Numbered from the stretch's first letter, positions 15,934 through 25,474 are shown. The stretch: DNA of 64,000 bases from Kitasatospora indigofera (GCF_014655955.1 NZ_BNBO01000016.1:1-64000); one strand, 5' to 3'. Notes: a model not told the origin generated them from the letters alone. Program-made: numbers and translations.

Positions 15934-18717
15934 ATGACGACGACGCACGGATTCGACCGGCAGCCCCTGCTACGGCGTGCCCTGGCCGCCGGTGCCGGCG
16001 GGCCGGTGCTGGTCTGGGTGGAGGGCACCGCCGGCGCGGGCAAGAGCCACCTCCTGCGCGAACTGGGCGCCCTGGCGGGGACGGCGGACGCGGCCCTCGT
16101 GGAGTGGCGCTGCGGCGCCCCCGGTGCCCGGCCGGAGGAGGGCCCGCCCGGCGGGGGCCGGTGGGAGGGGCCGGTCCTGCTGCTGGTGGACGACCTGCAC
16201 CGGGCCGACGAGGACGAGCGGGGGCGGCTGCGCCGGCTGCTGGAGGGGGCGTGGCCCGGCCTGGCGGCCGTGGTCAGCTACCGCCCCGAGGAACTGTCGC
16301 ACCCGGGGCTGCCTCTCGGCCCGCCGGCGGCGCGGTACCCGGCCGGGTCGACCGTGCTGCGGCACCGGCTGGTCGCCTGGGACGAGGAGCGGGTCCGCCG
16401 GGCCGCGGAGGAGGCGCTGGGCGGGCGCTGCACGCCCGAGGCGGCCGGCCGGCTGCTGGAGCGCTCCGGCGGCGTGCCGCAGGTGGTCGTCGACCTGCTG
16501 GCCGTGCTGCGCGAACGCCCGGGGGAGGCGTGCACGGCCGGCGACGTGGACTCGGCGGGCGTGCCGGTCCGCCTGGCCGAGCTGGTCCTGGGCCGGACGT
16601 CCGCCCTGCCCGCGGCCCGGCGGCCGATCGTCTGGGCGGCTGCCGTCCTCGGTGAGCCCGCCGGCCGGGACGAACTGGTCGCCGTCTCCGGGCTCGGACC
16701 GGGGCCGGGCCGGAGCGCCCTGCTGGCGGCCCTCTCGGGGGCGGCGCTGGCGGAGCTGGACGAGGGCTCCTACGGGTTTCCCGTCCCGCTCGCCGCACCC
16801 GCCGTGCGCGGAGCCGTCCCCGGTCCGCTCCGCCAGGAGCTGCACCGGCGGGCGGCGGACGTGCTGACCGGCCGGCAGCCGGTGCCCTGGGCCGCCGTGG
16901 CCCGCCACCGCCGGGCCGCCGGCCAGGTCGGCGGCTGGCTGCGGGCGGTGGAGCGGGCGGCCCTGGCCGCCGCGGACGCGGGCCGCCACCAGGAGGCGAT
17001 CGGCCTGCTGGAGCAGGCCCTCGCCGCGGCCCTCGTCCCGCCGCGGACCCGGGCCCGGCTGGCACCGCTGCTGGCCCGCAGCGCCGTCCTCGCCCTGCGG
17101 TCGGACCAGACCGTCGAGGTGCTGACCCAGATCGTGCGGGACCCGAGCCTGCCCGCGACCGTCCGCGGCGAACTGCGACTCGACCTGGGACTGATGCTGT
17201 GCAACCAGGTCGGCCGGGTCGCCGCCGGATGGCAGGAGCTGGAGACCGCCGCGGCCGAACTCCGTGACCTCCGGCCCGACCTCGCGGCCCGGGCGATGTC
17301 CGCGCTGGCCATGCCCTACTGGCCGGGCCCCGCGATCGACGTCCACCGGGGCTGGCTGCGCAAGGCCGTGGCGGCCACCGCCGACAGCGGGGACGCGGCC
17401 GCGCTCGCCACGGCCGCCGTCGCCCGCGCCTCACTGGCCATGAGCTGCGGCGACCGGGACGCCTGGGAGCTGGTGGCGGCGCTGCCCACCGGCAGCCCGG
17501 ACCCGGTCTGCCGCCGGCACGCCGCGCGCGGCCTGTGCAACGCGGCGGACGCCGCGGTCTGGCTGGGCTTCTACGCGCGGGCGAGGGACCTGCTGGCCGA
17601 GGGCCTCGACCTGTCCGCGACGAGCGGCGCCCCGTACAGCGAGCACACCGCGCTGGGGACGAGCCTGTTGCTGGCGTGGTGGACGGGCCGGTGGGCCGGC
17701 CTGGCCGAGCGCTGCGAGCGCCTGGTCACCACGACCGCCGACATGCCCTTCATCGCCTCCGACGCCCGGGTGGTGCGGGGCCTGCTCGCCTTCGCCGAGG
17801 GCGACTGGGGCGCGGCGTTCTCCTGGCTGTCCGGGCAGGGCGCGATCGAGCCCCGGAGCATGCCGACGGCGCTGGCCGCGACCGCGTCGGGCGCCCTGGT
17901 ACGACTGGCTCTGGCACGGCAGGACCTGGCAGCCGCGGCCGAGCAGGCCCGCAGGGCCTGGGCGGACGTGGCCGGCAAGGGCGTGTGGGTGTGGGCCGCC
18001 GAACTGGCTCCGTGGGCCGTGGAGGCGACCGCCCGCGCGGGGGACCTGCCCGCGGCCCGGGCCATGGTCCGGGACTTCGCCCAGGGCATCGAGGATCGTG
18101 ACGTGCCCGCCGCCCGGGCCTCGCTCACCTGGAGCCGGGCCGTCCTGGCGGAGCTGGAGGACCGGCAGCAGGAGGCCGCGGACCTGTACGAGGAGGCCGC
18201 TGCGGCCTACCGGACGCTGAGCCGGCCGTACGCCCGCGCGCTGACCGCGGAGGGCGCGGCGCGCTGCCTGTTGGCGGTCCCGGCCGGCCCTCCGGACGGC
18301 GCCGAAGGGGCGGCGGCGCCCACTCCGGGCACCTCGTCCGATCAGCCGGCCGGCGCACCCGCGGCGGACGGGGCCGGCGGCCCGGCGGCCGACGCCACGG
18401 CGCGGGTGGTCGCCGCGCTGGACTCCTGCACGCGGGAGTTCGGCGACCTCGGCGCGGTCTGGGACGCCGCCCGGGTCCGGGCGCTGCTGCGCACGCAGCA
18501 GCCGGCCAGGAAGGGCCGCCCGCCCGGCCGCCCCTCGCACGCGGACGAGCTCTCGCCCCGGGAGGGCGAGGTGGCGCAGCTCGCGGCGAGCGGGCTGACG
18601 AACCGGGAGATCGCGACGACCCTGCACCTCTCCTCCCGGACGGTGGAACAGCACGTGGCCCGCGCCATGCGCAAGACCGGGGCGCTCTCCCGTCACGACC
18701 TCGCCCGCTACACGTAG
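15934..18717 (+). CDS. Large ATP-binding LuxR-family (LAL) regulator
   Basis: A 927-residue regulator. The N-terminus carries a Walker A motif GTAGAGKS (31-38) and a Walker B motif VLLLVDDLH. A long alpha-helical, TPR-like middle region follows, then a Pro/Ala-rich linker and a C-terminal LuxR/GerE helix-turn-helix (DELSPREGEVAQLAASGLTNREIATTLHLSSRTVEQHV). The longer open frame upstream is noncoding; the ATG at 15934 directly precedes the ATPase domain, though the ribosome binding site is weak. Its middle region resembles the tandem LAL pair at 52490-58375. The target genes are unknown. Confidence 0.88.
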   Translation: MTTTHGFDRQPLLRRALAAGAGGPVLVWVEGTAGAGKSHLLRELGALAGTADAALVEWRCGAPGARPEEGPPGGGRWEGPVLLLVDDLHRADEDERGRLRRLLEGAWPGLAAVVSYRPEELSHPGLPLGPPAARYPAGSTVLRHRLVAWDEERVRRAAEEALGGRCTPEAAGRLLERSGGVPQVVVDLLAVLRERPGEACTAGDVDSAGVPVRLAELVLGRTSALPAARRPIVWAAAVLGEPAGRDELVAVSGLGPGPGRSALLAALSGAALAELDEGSYGFPVPLAAPAVRGAVPGPLRQELHRRAADVLTGRQPVPWAAVARHRRAAGQVGGWLRAVERAALAAADAGRHQEAIGLLEQALAAALVPPRTRARLAPLLARSAVLALRSDQTVEVLTQIVRDPSLPATVRGELRLDLGLMLCNQVGRVAAGWQELETAAAELRDLRPDLAARAMSALAMPYWPGPAIDVHRGWLRKAVAATADSGDAAALATAAVARASLAMSCGDRDAWELVAALPTGSPDPVCRRHAARGLCNAADAAVWLGFYARARDLLAEGLDLSATSGAPYSEHTALGTSLLLAWWTGRWAGLAERCERLVTTTADMPFIASDARVVRGLLAFAEGDWGAAFSWLSGQGAIEPRSMPTALAATASGALVRLALARQDLAAAAEQARRAWADVAGKGVWVWAAELAPWAVEATARAGDLPAARAMVRDFAQGIEDRDVPAARASLTWSRAVLAELEDRQQEAADLYEEAAAAYRTLSRPYARALTAEGAARCLLAVPAGPPDGAEGAAAPTPGTSSDQPAGAPAADGAGGPAADATARVVAALDSCTREFGDLGAVWDAARVRALLRTQQPARKGRPPGRPSHADELSPREGEVAQLAASGLTNREIATTLHLSSRTVEQHVARAMRKTGALSRHDLARYT

Positions 18718-18752
18718 CCGCCATCGGGTCGCACGACGTGACGAGACGCTGG

Positions 18753-18782
18753 GGCCGCCCCCTCCCCGGAGGGGGGGCGGCC
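18753..18782 (+). terminator. GC hairpin after the LAL gene
   Basis: Near-perfect inverted repeat GGCCGCCCCCTCC / GGAGGGGGGGCGGCC, 36 bases after the stop codon, between convergent genes. Confidence 0.6.
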
Positions 18783-18861
18783 GGCTGCCCGTCCGGCTGC
18801 CCCTACCGTCGCCCGTCCGGTCGTCGGTCCGGCGGTCCGCCCGGGCCGTGCACCGGCCCGG

Positions 18862-19191
18862 TCACCGGGTGACCGCCCCGTCCGGCCGGAGGTGGTCCCG
18901 CACGTCGTACGACCTGAGGAAGCTGTCGCACTCCCAGGACACCACCGTCGCGTCCGCCCAGTCGAAGGACCAGCCGGGACGTACGCCACGGGCGCCCCAG
19001 CCGTCCGGCTGTCTACGGGGGACGGCGGTCCCCGCCGCGTGCGCGGCGAGCGCCGCCTCGCAGGTCCGGCGGGCGATCCGGACGGCTTCCGCCCCGGTCT
19101 CGGCCGGGCCGGTGAAGACGTGCAGGCCACGCTGCTCGGGCCGGACGGTGTTCCTGGTCGGGACGCTGACCTGGAAGTAGAACGGGTTCAT
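18862..19191 (-). CDS. Conserved hypothetical protein
   Basis: A 109-residue soluble protein starting MNPFYFQVSVPTRNTV and containing GLHVFTGPAETGAEAVRIAR and WSFDWADATVVSWECDSF. No domain is recognised. The hydrophobic/charged alternation looks like a small alpha/beta fold. The start at 19191 is chosen over a longer frame because AGGGAG lies about 8 nt upstream. It faces the LAL gene convergently and is unlikely to share an operon with it. About 285 bases without a gene separate it from the next minus-strand gene. Confidence 0.6.
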   Translation of the reverse strand: MNPFYFQVSVPTRNTVRPEQRGLHVFTGPAETGAEAVRIARRTCEAALAAHAAGTAVPRRQPDGWGARGVRPGWSFDWADATVVSWECDSFLRSYDVRDHLRPDGAVTR

Positions 19192-19476
19192 GACGCCATC
19201 TCCCTGTGTCGCGCGGGTGCTGGGTGCCGGCGGCAGCCCCACGGTGCCTCGCGCGGCGGGCCAGGGCTGTACGGGCGGGCCGGTCGTCCGGCCGGCCGGC
19301 GTCGGATCAACCTACGGCGGGCCCGGTGCGGTGAATATGCGGGTGCCGGATCTCGGCATACCCGATTAATCCGGGGCACCCCCGGCGTGCCCTCCGGGCG
19401 ATCCGGGCCGGCGGCGGAGCGGTGGCGAGGCGGGGCGGCGGCGGTCGCCGGGGGCGTCCCGAGCCCCGGGGGCGCG

Positions 19477-20415
19477 TCAGCCGACGTGCAGGGTGAACTC
19501 CGCGGTGTGCAGCTGTCCGGCCGTCCGGAACTGCAGGAAGACCCGCCAGTTCCCGGGCTTCCCGAGCAGGGCGTAGAAGGTCAGGGCCGGACCGCCGTGG
19601 TCCCCGGTGACGGGCGTGATGGGGTGGAGATGGGCGAGGGCCTGGTCGCCCTCGTGGAAGGCGCTGAGGTGGGCGTAGCTGTCGAGGTACGGCTGCAGGT
19701 CGGTGACCGGCCGGCCGTCACGGCTGAAGGTGACGGTGAGCGGGCCGGCCTTGCCCGCGGTCAGTTCGCCCTGGACGGTGGCGGTGCAGCCGTCGACGGT
19801 GGCGCTGCCGCCGACGGCGGGGAGCGGTACCGAGGCGGCCGTGCCGGGCACGGTCAGGGTGCGGCCGAGGACGAACTCCTTGCCCTTCCGGGGGCCGGTG
19901 TTCGGGGTGAAGGAGGCGTACAGCCGCCAGTCGCCCGGGTCGAGGGCGGCCGGATCGGCGGTCCAGGTGCCGTCGGCGGCCATCGTCGGGTGCAGGTGCT
20001 GGTAGCCGGTGAGGTCCGCCCGGATCGCGTAGAAGTGCAGCTTCTCGGTCTGGACCTCGGCGAAGTCGGTGACTGCCCGGCCGTCCGGCCCGGTGATGGT
20101 GAACGGGTAGCTCGCCGGCCGGCCGGCCGGGAGTTCGCCGGCGGGGGAGTCCAGGCGGTAGCCGTCCCGTTCGGCGGTCAGGCCGTCGTCGGTGGTCATG
20201 CCCGCCGTGCCGGGCCCGCCCGAGGGAGCCGCGCCGGGGGTGGCCGTCGTGCCGTGGTCCATCCCCGGCATGCCCGCCATGGCCGGCATGCCGGAGTGCG
20301 TGGCGTGCTCCGGGCCCGGGGACGAACCGCGGGCCGCGAGCGCCAGCAGGCCGACGGCGCCGGCCGCCAGGGTGAGCGAGCAGAGCTGGAGGAGGCGGTG
20401 TCCGGCCGGAGTCAC
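19477..20415 (-). CDS. Secreted or membrane-anchored Met/His-rich, probably copper-binding protein
   Basis: A 312-residue protein starting at a GTG preceded by GGGAGGG. An N-terminal hydrophobic helix (about 8-30) serves as export signal or anchor. It is followed by HATHSGMPAMAGMPGMDHG (about 37-55), a Met/His cluster of the kind that binds Cu(I)/Cu(II). The rest is beta-rich with two similar domains (FTITGPDGR..., then VTFSRDGRPVTD...) each ending in an H-LHP motif and an F-x-P/LQFRTAG strand. Proteins like this sit beside copper ATPases in streptomycetes; a CopA-type gene lies about 3 kb away. It may buffer or present copper outside the membrane. Confidence 0.75.
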   Translation of the reverse strand: MTPAGHRLLQLCSLTLAAGAVGLLALAARGSSPGPEHATHSGMPAMAGMPGMDHGTTATPGAAPSGGPGTAGMTTDDGLTAERDGYRLDSPAGELPAGRPASYPFTITGPDGRAVTDFAEVQTEKLHFYAIRADLTGYQHLHPTMAADGTWTADPAALDPGDWRLYASFTPNTGPRKGKEFVLGRTLTVPGTAASVPLPAVGGSATVDGCTATVQGELTAGKAGPLTVTFSRDGRPVTDLQPYLDSYAHLSAFHEGDQALAHLHPITPVTGDHGGPALTFYALLGKPGNWRVFLQFRTAGQLHTAEFTLHVG

Positions 20416-20814
20416 GGGCGGCCCTCCCACGCGGTGCCCGGTGCCGCGCAGCCACGGGGGAGGGCGGTGCGGGGCCCGGAGGCCGTCAACGGCCCCGGCC
20501 TCGCCGGTTCTTCGTGCTCTGTGCGTGTGTTCACTCTGTCCGCCCTGGTGTTCCTGTGGTGCCGGTCATGCGGGTCACGCCGGTGGTTCCGGTGGTTCCG
20601 GTGGTGCTTTCGGTGGTGCTTTCGGCTGTGCGGGCCGCCCTGTTCAGGAGACCCGAGGGGCCGGCTCCGATAACGGAAATGCCCACGTCCGGGAGGTTCC
20701 GTTCGCGGTCCGGCGGCCGGTTCGGCTCCGCCCACGGCTTCAAGTCCCGGTGCGGGCACGGCGGGCGGGCGGTTTCCGGGGGTTGCCGGACGGCGGGGAC
20801 GGACGGATGCGACG
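20416..20814. other. Divergent intergenic region of the copper group
   Basis: About 400 bases between divergent genes, with no supportable ORF. It includes the short tandem repeats at 20582-20623. One minus-strand frame through the repeats would encode a very His/Arg-rich stretch, but it has no start signal and I treat it as noncoding. Confidence 0.45.
20582..20623. repeat. Short tandem repeats (2 x 9 bp, 2 x 12 bp)
   Basis: GGTGGTTCC occurs twice (20582-20590, 20591-20599), followed by GGTGGTGCTTTC twice (20600-20611, 20612-20623). Both units begin with GGTGGT, so they are related. Confidence 0.6.
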
Positions 20815-21606
20815 ATGGGTGCCATCGTGACGACCTGGCGGCCCCGGATGCTCCGCGCCGCGGTCTTCGCCACCGCGTGCGTGGCGATGTCCGCCACCGC
20901 GCACTTCGGCATGTCCGGCTCCGAGGCCGCCCTGCCGTGGCCCGCACTGGTGCTGGCGTTCCTCGGGACGGCCGCCGGCAGCTGGCTGCTGGGCGGCCGG
21001 CGGCGCGGATTCGCCGTGGTCGCCGTGTGGATGGCGACCGCTCAGATCAGCCTGCACCTGCTCTTCGAGTACGCCTCGGCCGGGGCGGCCGCCGCCCAGG
21101 AGCGCGCGGCGGCCGCCACCGACTGGATCGGTCTGCTGCTCTGCACCCGGGACCCTGCTTCGGTCGGGATGGACCCCGCCGAGCTGGCCCGGATGGCCGG
21201 CCTCGATCCCGGCCTGGTGATCGCCTCCCCGCCGGGGCACTCCGGCCTGGCGGGGGCGGCGCACGGGCACGCCATGGGCGCCATGTCCGGCCCGGCCGGG
21301 GCGGGTTCGGCCGGCACGCTGGTCCACGACCTCTCGGCCGGCATGCTCCTCGGGCACCTGTTGGCCGCCCTGCTGTGCGCGGTGCTGCTGTGGCGGGGGG
21401 ACGCGGCCGTCGCCGGCCTGTTCGACCTGCTGAAGGTACTGGCCCGGGTCCTCGTGCCGGCCCTGCTCCTGCTGGGCGCCTGGACCGGTCGTCCGGTGTC
21501 CGTGCTGCGGCCGGCCACCGGCGCCGTCCTCCCCGTCCTCCGGCCGGCCCTCCTGGTCGAGGCGCTGGGGCGGCGCGGCCCGCCGGGGTTCCGGCCGGCC
21601 GTCTGA
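20815..21606 (+). CDS. Integral membrane protein with a His/Met loop
   Basis: A 263-residue protein with about five hydrophobic helices: near 12-30, 38-56, 62-82, 170-192 and 205-225. The long loop between helices 3 and 4 holds GHSGLAGAAHGHAMGAMSG, a His/Met-rich patch plausible for metal contact. No catalytic motif is recognised. It is divergent from the Met/His-rich secreted protein and upstream of the ECF sigma factor and copper ATPase. Part of a copper-handling set is the best inference. A GTG six codons downstream is an alternative start. Confidence 0.72.
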   Translation: MGAIVTTWRPRMLRAAVFATACVAMSATAHFGMSGSEAALPWPALVLAFLGTAAGSWLLGGRRRGFAVVAVWMATAQISLHLLFEYASAGAAAAQERAAAATDWIGLLLCTRDPASVGMDPAELARMAGLDPGLVIASPPGHSGLAGAAHGHAMGAMSGPAGAGSAGTLVHDLSAGMLLGHLLAALLCAVLLWRGDAAVAGLFDLLKVLARVLVPALLLLGAWTGRPVSVLRPATGAVLPVLRPALLVEALGRRGPPGFRPAV

Positions 21607-22098
21607 TTCGCCCGTCCCGCCGGTGTTTCCGGCCCGCCGCGAGCCCTGGGGCCACGGCGGGCGCTCGCCGGCGCGCCGGGCCGGTCACCCCTGCCGTCCG
21701 CGCCCGACGGTGCGTACGTCGCAGGGGCCTGGCCCTCGGCACCCCTGAGCAGTGATTCCGGTCGACGCCCGCCGTCGCCGCCGGCCCCCTCGACGGGCCG
21801 CGGTGGCGTGCTTCGGGCTGCCGGGATCCGGCCGGGCCGGTGCCCGGGCCGTCGCCTTCGGTGGCATCGGGCTTGGTGCCGCCGTCCCTTGACGTTCCCT
21901 CAGGACCTCTCATGTGCAACGGAAGATCTCCCTTCAGCGCCGCCGCCGGCCCGCTCGCCGGCCCCACCCGTACGTCTTCGGCCCCTCGGCTGCGTACGCC
22001 CGCGGCACCGCGGCTTCGTACGCCCGCCACCCGCCGTCGCCGGTCGGACCCGGCCGTGCCGCCCGACACCGGCCGGGCCCGGGTGCAGGGGGCCGTTC
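21607..22098. other. Intergenic region upstream of the ECF sigma gene
   Basis: About 490 bases without a convincing gene. A near-duplicate CTGCGTACGCCCGCGGCACC / CTTCGTACGCCCGCCACCC lies around 21990-22040. Promoters for the sigma factor operon are expected here, but I cannot point to a consensus with confidence. Confidence 0.4.
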
Positions 22099-22848
22099 AT
22101 GGATGACGAGCAGGTGACCCGCCTCGCCCTGGCCGCGGCCGGCGGCTGCCGGACGTCCGTCGAGGCGTTCGTGAGCGCGACCCAGCGCGACGTGTGGCGG
22201 TTCGTGGCCCACCTCACGGACGTCGACGCCGCGGACGACCTCGCGCAGGAGACCTTCCTGCGGGCCCTGAACGCCCTGCCCTCCTTCGCCGGCCGTTCCT
22301 CGGCCCGCACCTGGCTCCTGTCGATAGCCCGCCGGACGGTGGTCGACCGTTACCGCAGCCTGGCCGTCCGCCCGCGCCGGGCCGCCCTCGCGACCTGGGA
22401 GGAGGCCGCCGACCACCCGTCCCGGGCGGGGCGCGGCTTCGAGGACGGGCTGGTGCTGAACGACCTGGTGGCCTTCCTGCCCGCGCAGCGGCGGGAGGCG
22501 TTCGTGCTGACCCAGGTGGTCGGGCTGACCTACGCCGAGGTGGCCGCGATGTCGGGGTGCCCGGTGGGGACGGTCCGGTCGCGGGTCGCCCGGGCCCGGG
22601 ACCAACTCGTCCGCCTGGTGCGCTCGGCGGAGACCGACGCGGATACCGACGCGGAGCCCGATGCGGAGCCCGATGCGGCCTCGGAGCCGGTGCGGGCCGC
22701 CACGGCGCTCCCGACGGCGGTGCCGACCGCGGCACCGTCGGCGGCCCCCGCGGCCGTCCCCGCTGTCCCCGTCCCCGCTGTCCCCGCCTCCGTCGTCCCC
22801 GGCGCCGCCGACCCGCCCGGCTCCCTGCGGCTGGCCACGGCGCGATGA
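22099..22848 (+). CDS. ECF-type RNA polymerase sigma factor
   Basis: A 249-residue sigma-70 family factor. Region 2 includes DAADDLAQETFLRALNALPSF and region 4 is LTYAEVAAMSGCPVGTVRSRVARARDQLV. There is no region 3. After region 4 it has an unusual 70-residue tail of DA(E/D) repeats followed by Ala/Pro/Val-rich sequence. AGGGGG 7 nt upstream supports the start. No anti-sigma gene is recognisable, although the small membrane protein encoded next could serve. Its genetic linkage to a copper ATPase resembles the copper-related SigC group of mycobacteria, but that assignment is only an inference. Confidence 0.88.
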   Translation: MDDEQVTRLALAAAGGCRTSVEAFVSATQRDVWRFVAHLTDVDAADDLAQETFLRALNALPSFAGRSSARTWLLSIARRTVVDRYRSLAVRPRRAALATWEEAADHPSRAGRGFEDGLVLNDLVAFLPAQRREAFVLTQVVGLTYAEVAAMSGCPVGTVRSRVARARDQLVRLVRSAETDADTDAEPDAEPDAASEPVRAATALPTAVPTAAPSAAPAAVPAVPVPAVPASVVPGAADPPGSLRLATAR

Positions 22849-22949
22849 CGGAGGCCCTTCCCCTCCGGGCCGTGGCCGGCCCGATCCACCCCCTGTCCGC
22901 CGGAGCCCCGTACCGGGAGCTCCAGCGGCTCCTGCCACACGGAGTTGCC

Positions 22950-23189
22950 ATGACCTCGGTGCGAACACCCGCGCGGACGGGCCGGGCCCCGGCGCGTCCG
23001 GCCGTGCTCCTGCTCGGCTTCGTCCTCCTGCTGGCCGCCCTCTTCGGCGGCGGCTTCGCGGCCGGCTCCTTCGTCGGCCCCGCCGGGCCCGGCCCTTCCG
23101 GGCCGGAGCGGCGCCCGGCGGTCGACGAGATGCCCGGCATGCCCGTGCAGGGCCTGCGCCCGCCGGCCGGCGGCGGGGTGCCGCGATGA
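22950..23189 (+). CDS. Small single-helix membrane protein with a Met-rich tail
   Basis: A 79-residue protein: a basic N-terminus, one strong transmembrane or signal-anchor helix (about 18-42), then a Pro/Gly-rich outside segment with EMPGMPVQG. GGAG lies 6 nt before the ATG. In the same frame an alternative ATG at 22845 overlaps the sigma factor's stop codon (ATGA) and would add 35 residues; that longer form would be translationally coupled. Its own stop overlaps the CopA start by four bases (ATGA). Operon position suggests a copper-binding accessory or an anti-sigma-like partner. Confidence 0.65.
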   Translation: MTSVRTPARTGRAPARPAVLLLGFVLLLAALFGGGFAAGSFVGPAGPGPSGPERRPAVDEMPGMPVQGLRPPAGGGVPR

Positions 23190-25444
23190 CCGCCCGTCCC
23201 GAGGGCCTGCTGGCCGACGGCCGGCCCGACGGCCTGGTGACGACCGACCTCGCGGTCGGCGGAATGACCTGCGCGGCCTGCGTGGCGCGGGTGGAGAAGA
23301 AGCTGGGCCGTCTGCCCGGGGTCGGCGCGGGCGTCAACCTGGCCACCGGACGCGCCCGCGTCCTGCACCCGGCCGGTGTCACGGTGGCCGAGCTGGTGGG
23401 TGCGGTGGAGGCGGCCGGGTACACCGCCGAGGAGGTCACCGGGCGGGAGCCCGCCCCGCCGGACCGGGCGGATCCGGACGAGCGGCTCCTGCTGCTCCTG
23501 GTGGCGCTGACCTCGGCCCCGGTGATCCTGCTGTCGATGGTGCCCGCGCTCGAGGTGCCCGGCTGGCAGTGGGCCTGCCTGGCGCCGGCCGCGTTCGTGG
23601 TGACGATCGGGTCGCGCACCTTCCACCGGCGGGCCTGGCAAGGGCTGCGGCACGCCACCGTGACGATGGACACCCTGGTGAGCCTCGGCGTCCTCGCCTC
23701 GTTCGGCTGGTCCGCGTACGCGCTGCTGTTCGGCGGCGCCGGGCAGCTCGGGATGCGGATGCCGTTCTCGCTGACCGCCGGCGCGGGCGACGGCGCGCAC
23801 GTGTACCTGGAGGCGGCGGTCGGCGTGCCGCTGTTCGTGCTCGGCGGCCGCCACCTGGAGGGCAGGGTCCGCCGGCGCACCGGGTCGGCGCTGCGGGCCC
23901 TGGCCGAGCTGGGGGCGAAGGAGGTGTGCGTCCGGGAGGACGGCGTCGAGCGGATGATCCCGGTCGGGCACCTGCTGCCGGGGCGGGAGTTCGTGGTCCG
24001 CCCGGGGGAGCGGATCGCCACCGACGGGGTGGTCCTGGACGGCGCCTCGGCCCTGGACACCAGCCTGCTGACGGGGGAGAGCACCCCGGTGGAGACCGGC
24101 CCCGGCGACCGGGTGACCGGTGCCACCCTGAACGTCGGCGGCACCCTGCTGGTCCGGGCCACGGCGGTCGGCGCCGACACCCAGCTCGCCCGCATCACGG
24201 CCCTGGTGACGGCGGCCCAGGCGGGCAAGGCCCGGGCGCAGCGCCTCGCGGACACGGTGGCCGGAGTGTTCGTCCCCGTGGTGCTGGGGATCGCCGCGGG
24301 CGTGCTCGGGTTCTGGCTGGGCCGGGGCGCCGGCGCGCAGGAGGCGCTGACCGCCGCCGTCGCCGTCCTGGTGGTCGCCTGTCCGTGCGCGCTCGGGCTG
24401 GCCACGCCGACCGCGCTGCTCGCCGCCACCGGGCGGGGCGCGGAACTCGGCGTCCTGGTCCGGGGACCGGAGGTGCTGGAGAGCCTGCGCCGGGTGGACA
24501 CCGTGGTCCTGGACAAGACCGGCACCCTCACGGCGGGCCGGATGCGGCTGACCGCCTGCACGCCCGCCCCGGGCTTCGAGCCGGCCGAGGTCCTGCGGCT
24601 GGCCGGCGCCGTCGAGCAGCGCTCCGAGCACCCCGTCGGCCGGGCGCTGGCCGCCGCGGCGGGGCCGGGGCTGCCCGCGGCGGCGGACTTCCGTTCGATG
24701 CCGGGGACGGGCGTCCGGGGCACCGTGGAGGGGCGGCGCGTCGAGGTGGTGCGGCCCGACCCGGCCGCTCTGCCGCCGGAGCTGCGGGCCGCGCGGGCCG
24801 CCGCCGAGGCGGCCGGGTGGACGGCGGTGGTGGCGGAGCTGGACGGCCGCCCGGCCGCGCTCCTCGCCCTGGGCGACACGCTGCGCCCGGGTGCCTACCG
24901 GGCCGTGCACCGGCTGCGGGCGATGGGCCTGGAACTCCTGCTGGTCACCGGCGACCAGCCCGGCGCCGCCCGGGCGGTGGCCGAACAATTGGGCATCAGC
25001 GAGGTGCACGCGGGGGCCTCGCCCGAGCGCAAGGCCGGGATCGTCGCCGAACTGCAGGCCGCCGGCCGCAGTGTGGCGGTGGTCGGCGACGGGGTGAACG
25101 ACGCGGTGGCGCTCGCCGCCGCCGACCTGGGGATCGCGATGGGCGGCGGCACCGACACGGCGATCGGGGCGGCCGGCCTGACCCTGGTGGCGGGCGACAT
25201 CGAGTCGCTGGTCGTCGCGGTGCGGCTGGCCCGGCGCACCCTGGCCACGATCCGGACCAACCTGGTCTGGGCGTTCGGCTACAACGCGGCCCTGCTCCCG
25301 CTCGCCGCCGCCGGGCTGCTCAACCCGATGGTCGCGGCGCTGGCGATGTCGGCGAGTTCCGTCCTGGTGGTGGCCAACAGCCTGCGGCTGCGGGCCTGGC
25401 GGCCCGTCACCCGGGGGAGCGGCCGGGCCCGGCCCGGTCGCTGA
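23186..25444 (+). CDS. copA: Copper-exporting P1B-type ATPase (CopA type)
   Basis: A 752-residue heavy-metal ATPase. It has one N-terminal HMA domain with GGMTCAAC (Cys29, Cys32), eight predicted membrane helices, and the actuator motif LLTGESTPV. The metal-transport motif is CPC (Cys399-Cys401), followed by the phosphorylation site DKTGT (Asp443), the SEHPVG histidine motif, and GDGVNDAVAL in the hinge. The CPC motif and the single CxxC HMA indicate Cu(I) export. It overlaps the preceding small gene by 4 bp and belongs to the sigma factor operon. A hairpin follows the gene. Confidence 0.95.
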   Translation: MTARPEGLLADGRPDGLVTTDLAVGGMTCAACVARVEKKLGRLPGVGAGVNLATGRARVLHPAGVTVAELVGAVEAAGYTAEEVTGREPAPPDRADPDERLLLLLVALTSAPVILLSMVPALEVPGWQWACLAPAAFVVTIGSRTFHRRAWQGLRHATVTMDTLVSLGVLASFGWSAYALLFGGAGQLGMRMPFSLTAGAGDGAHVYLEAAVGVPLFVLGGRHLEGRVRRRTGSALRALAELGAKEVCVREDGVERMIPVGHLLPGREFVVRPGERIATDGVVLDGASALDTSLLTGESTPVETGPGDRVTGATLNVGGTLLVRATAVGADTQLARITALVTAAQAGKARAQRLADTVAGVFVPVVLGIAAGVLGFWLGRGAGAQEALTAAVAVLVVACPCALGLATPTALLAATGRGAELGVLVRGPEVLESLRRVDTVVLDKTGTLTAGRMRLTACTPAPGFEPAEVLRLAGAVEQRSEHPVGRALAAAAGPGLPAAADFRSMPGTGVRGTVEGRRVEVVRPDPAALPPELRAARAAAEAAGWTAVVAELDGRPAALLALGDTLRPGAYRAVHRLRAMGLELLLVTGDQPGAARAVAEQLGISEVHAGASPERKAGIVAELQAAGRSVAVVGDGVNDAVALAAADLGIAMGGGTDTAIGAAGLTLVAGDIESLVVAVRLARRTLATIRTNLVWAFGYNAALLPLAAAGLLNPMVAALAMSASSVLVVANSLRLRAWRPVTRGSGRARPGR

Positions 25445-25474
25445 CCGGCCGTCCGGGCCCGGTCCGGGGTCACG

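Noticed and set aside
20412..20912. Possible His-rich protein (HRKHHRKHHRNHRNHRR) on the minus strand near the copper genes
   Set aside because: The histidines come from the short tandem repeats at 20582-20623 read in one frame. There is no ribosome binding site and the frame overlaps a real plus-strand gene start.
22214..25009. A 931-codon open frame on the minus strand opposite the sigma factor and CopA genes
   Set aside because: It is a shadow of real plus-strand genes in GC-rich DNA: the translation is low-complexity Arg/Pro/Gly, with no motifs and no start signal.
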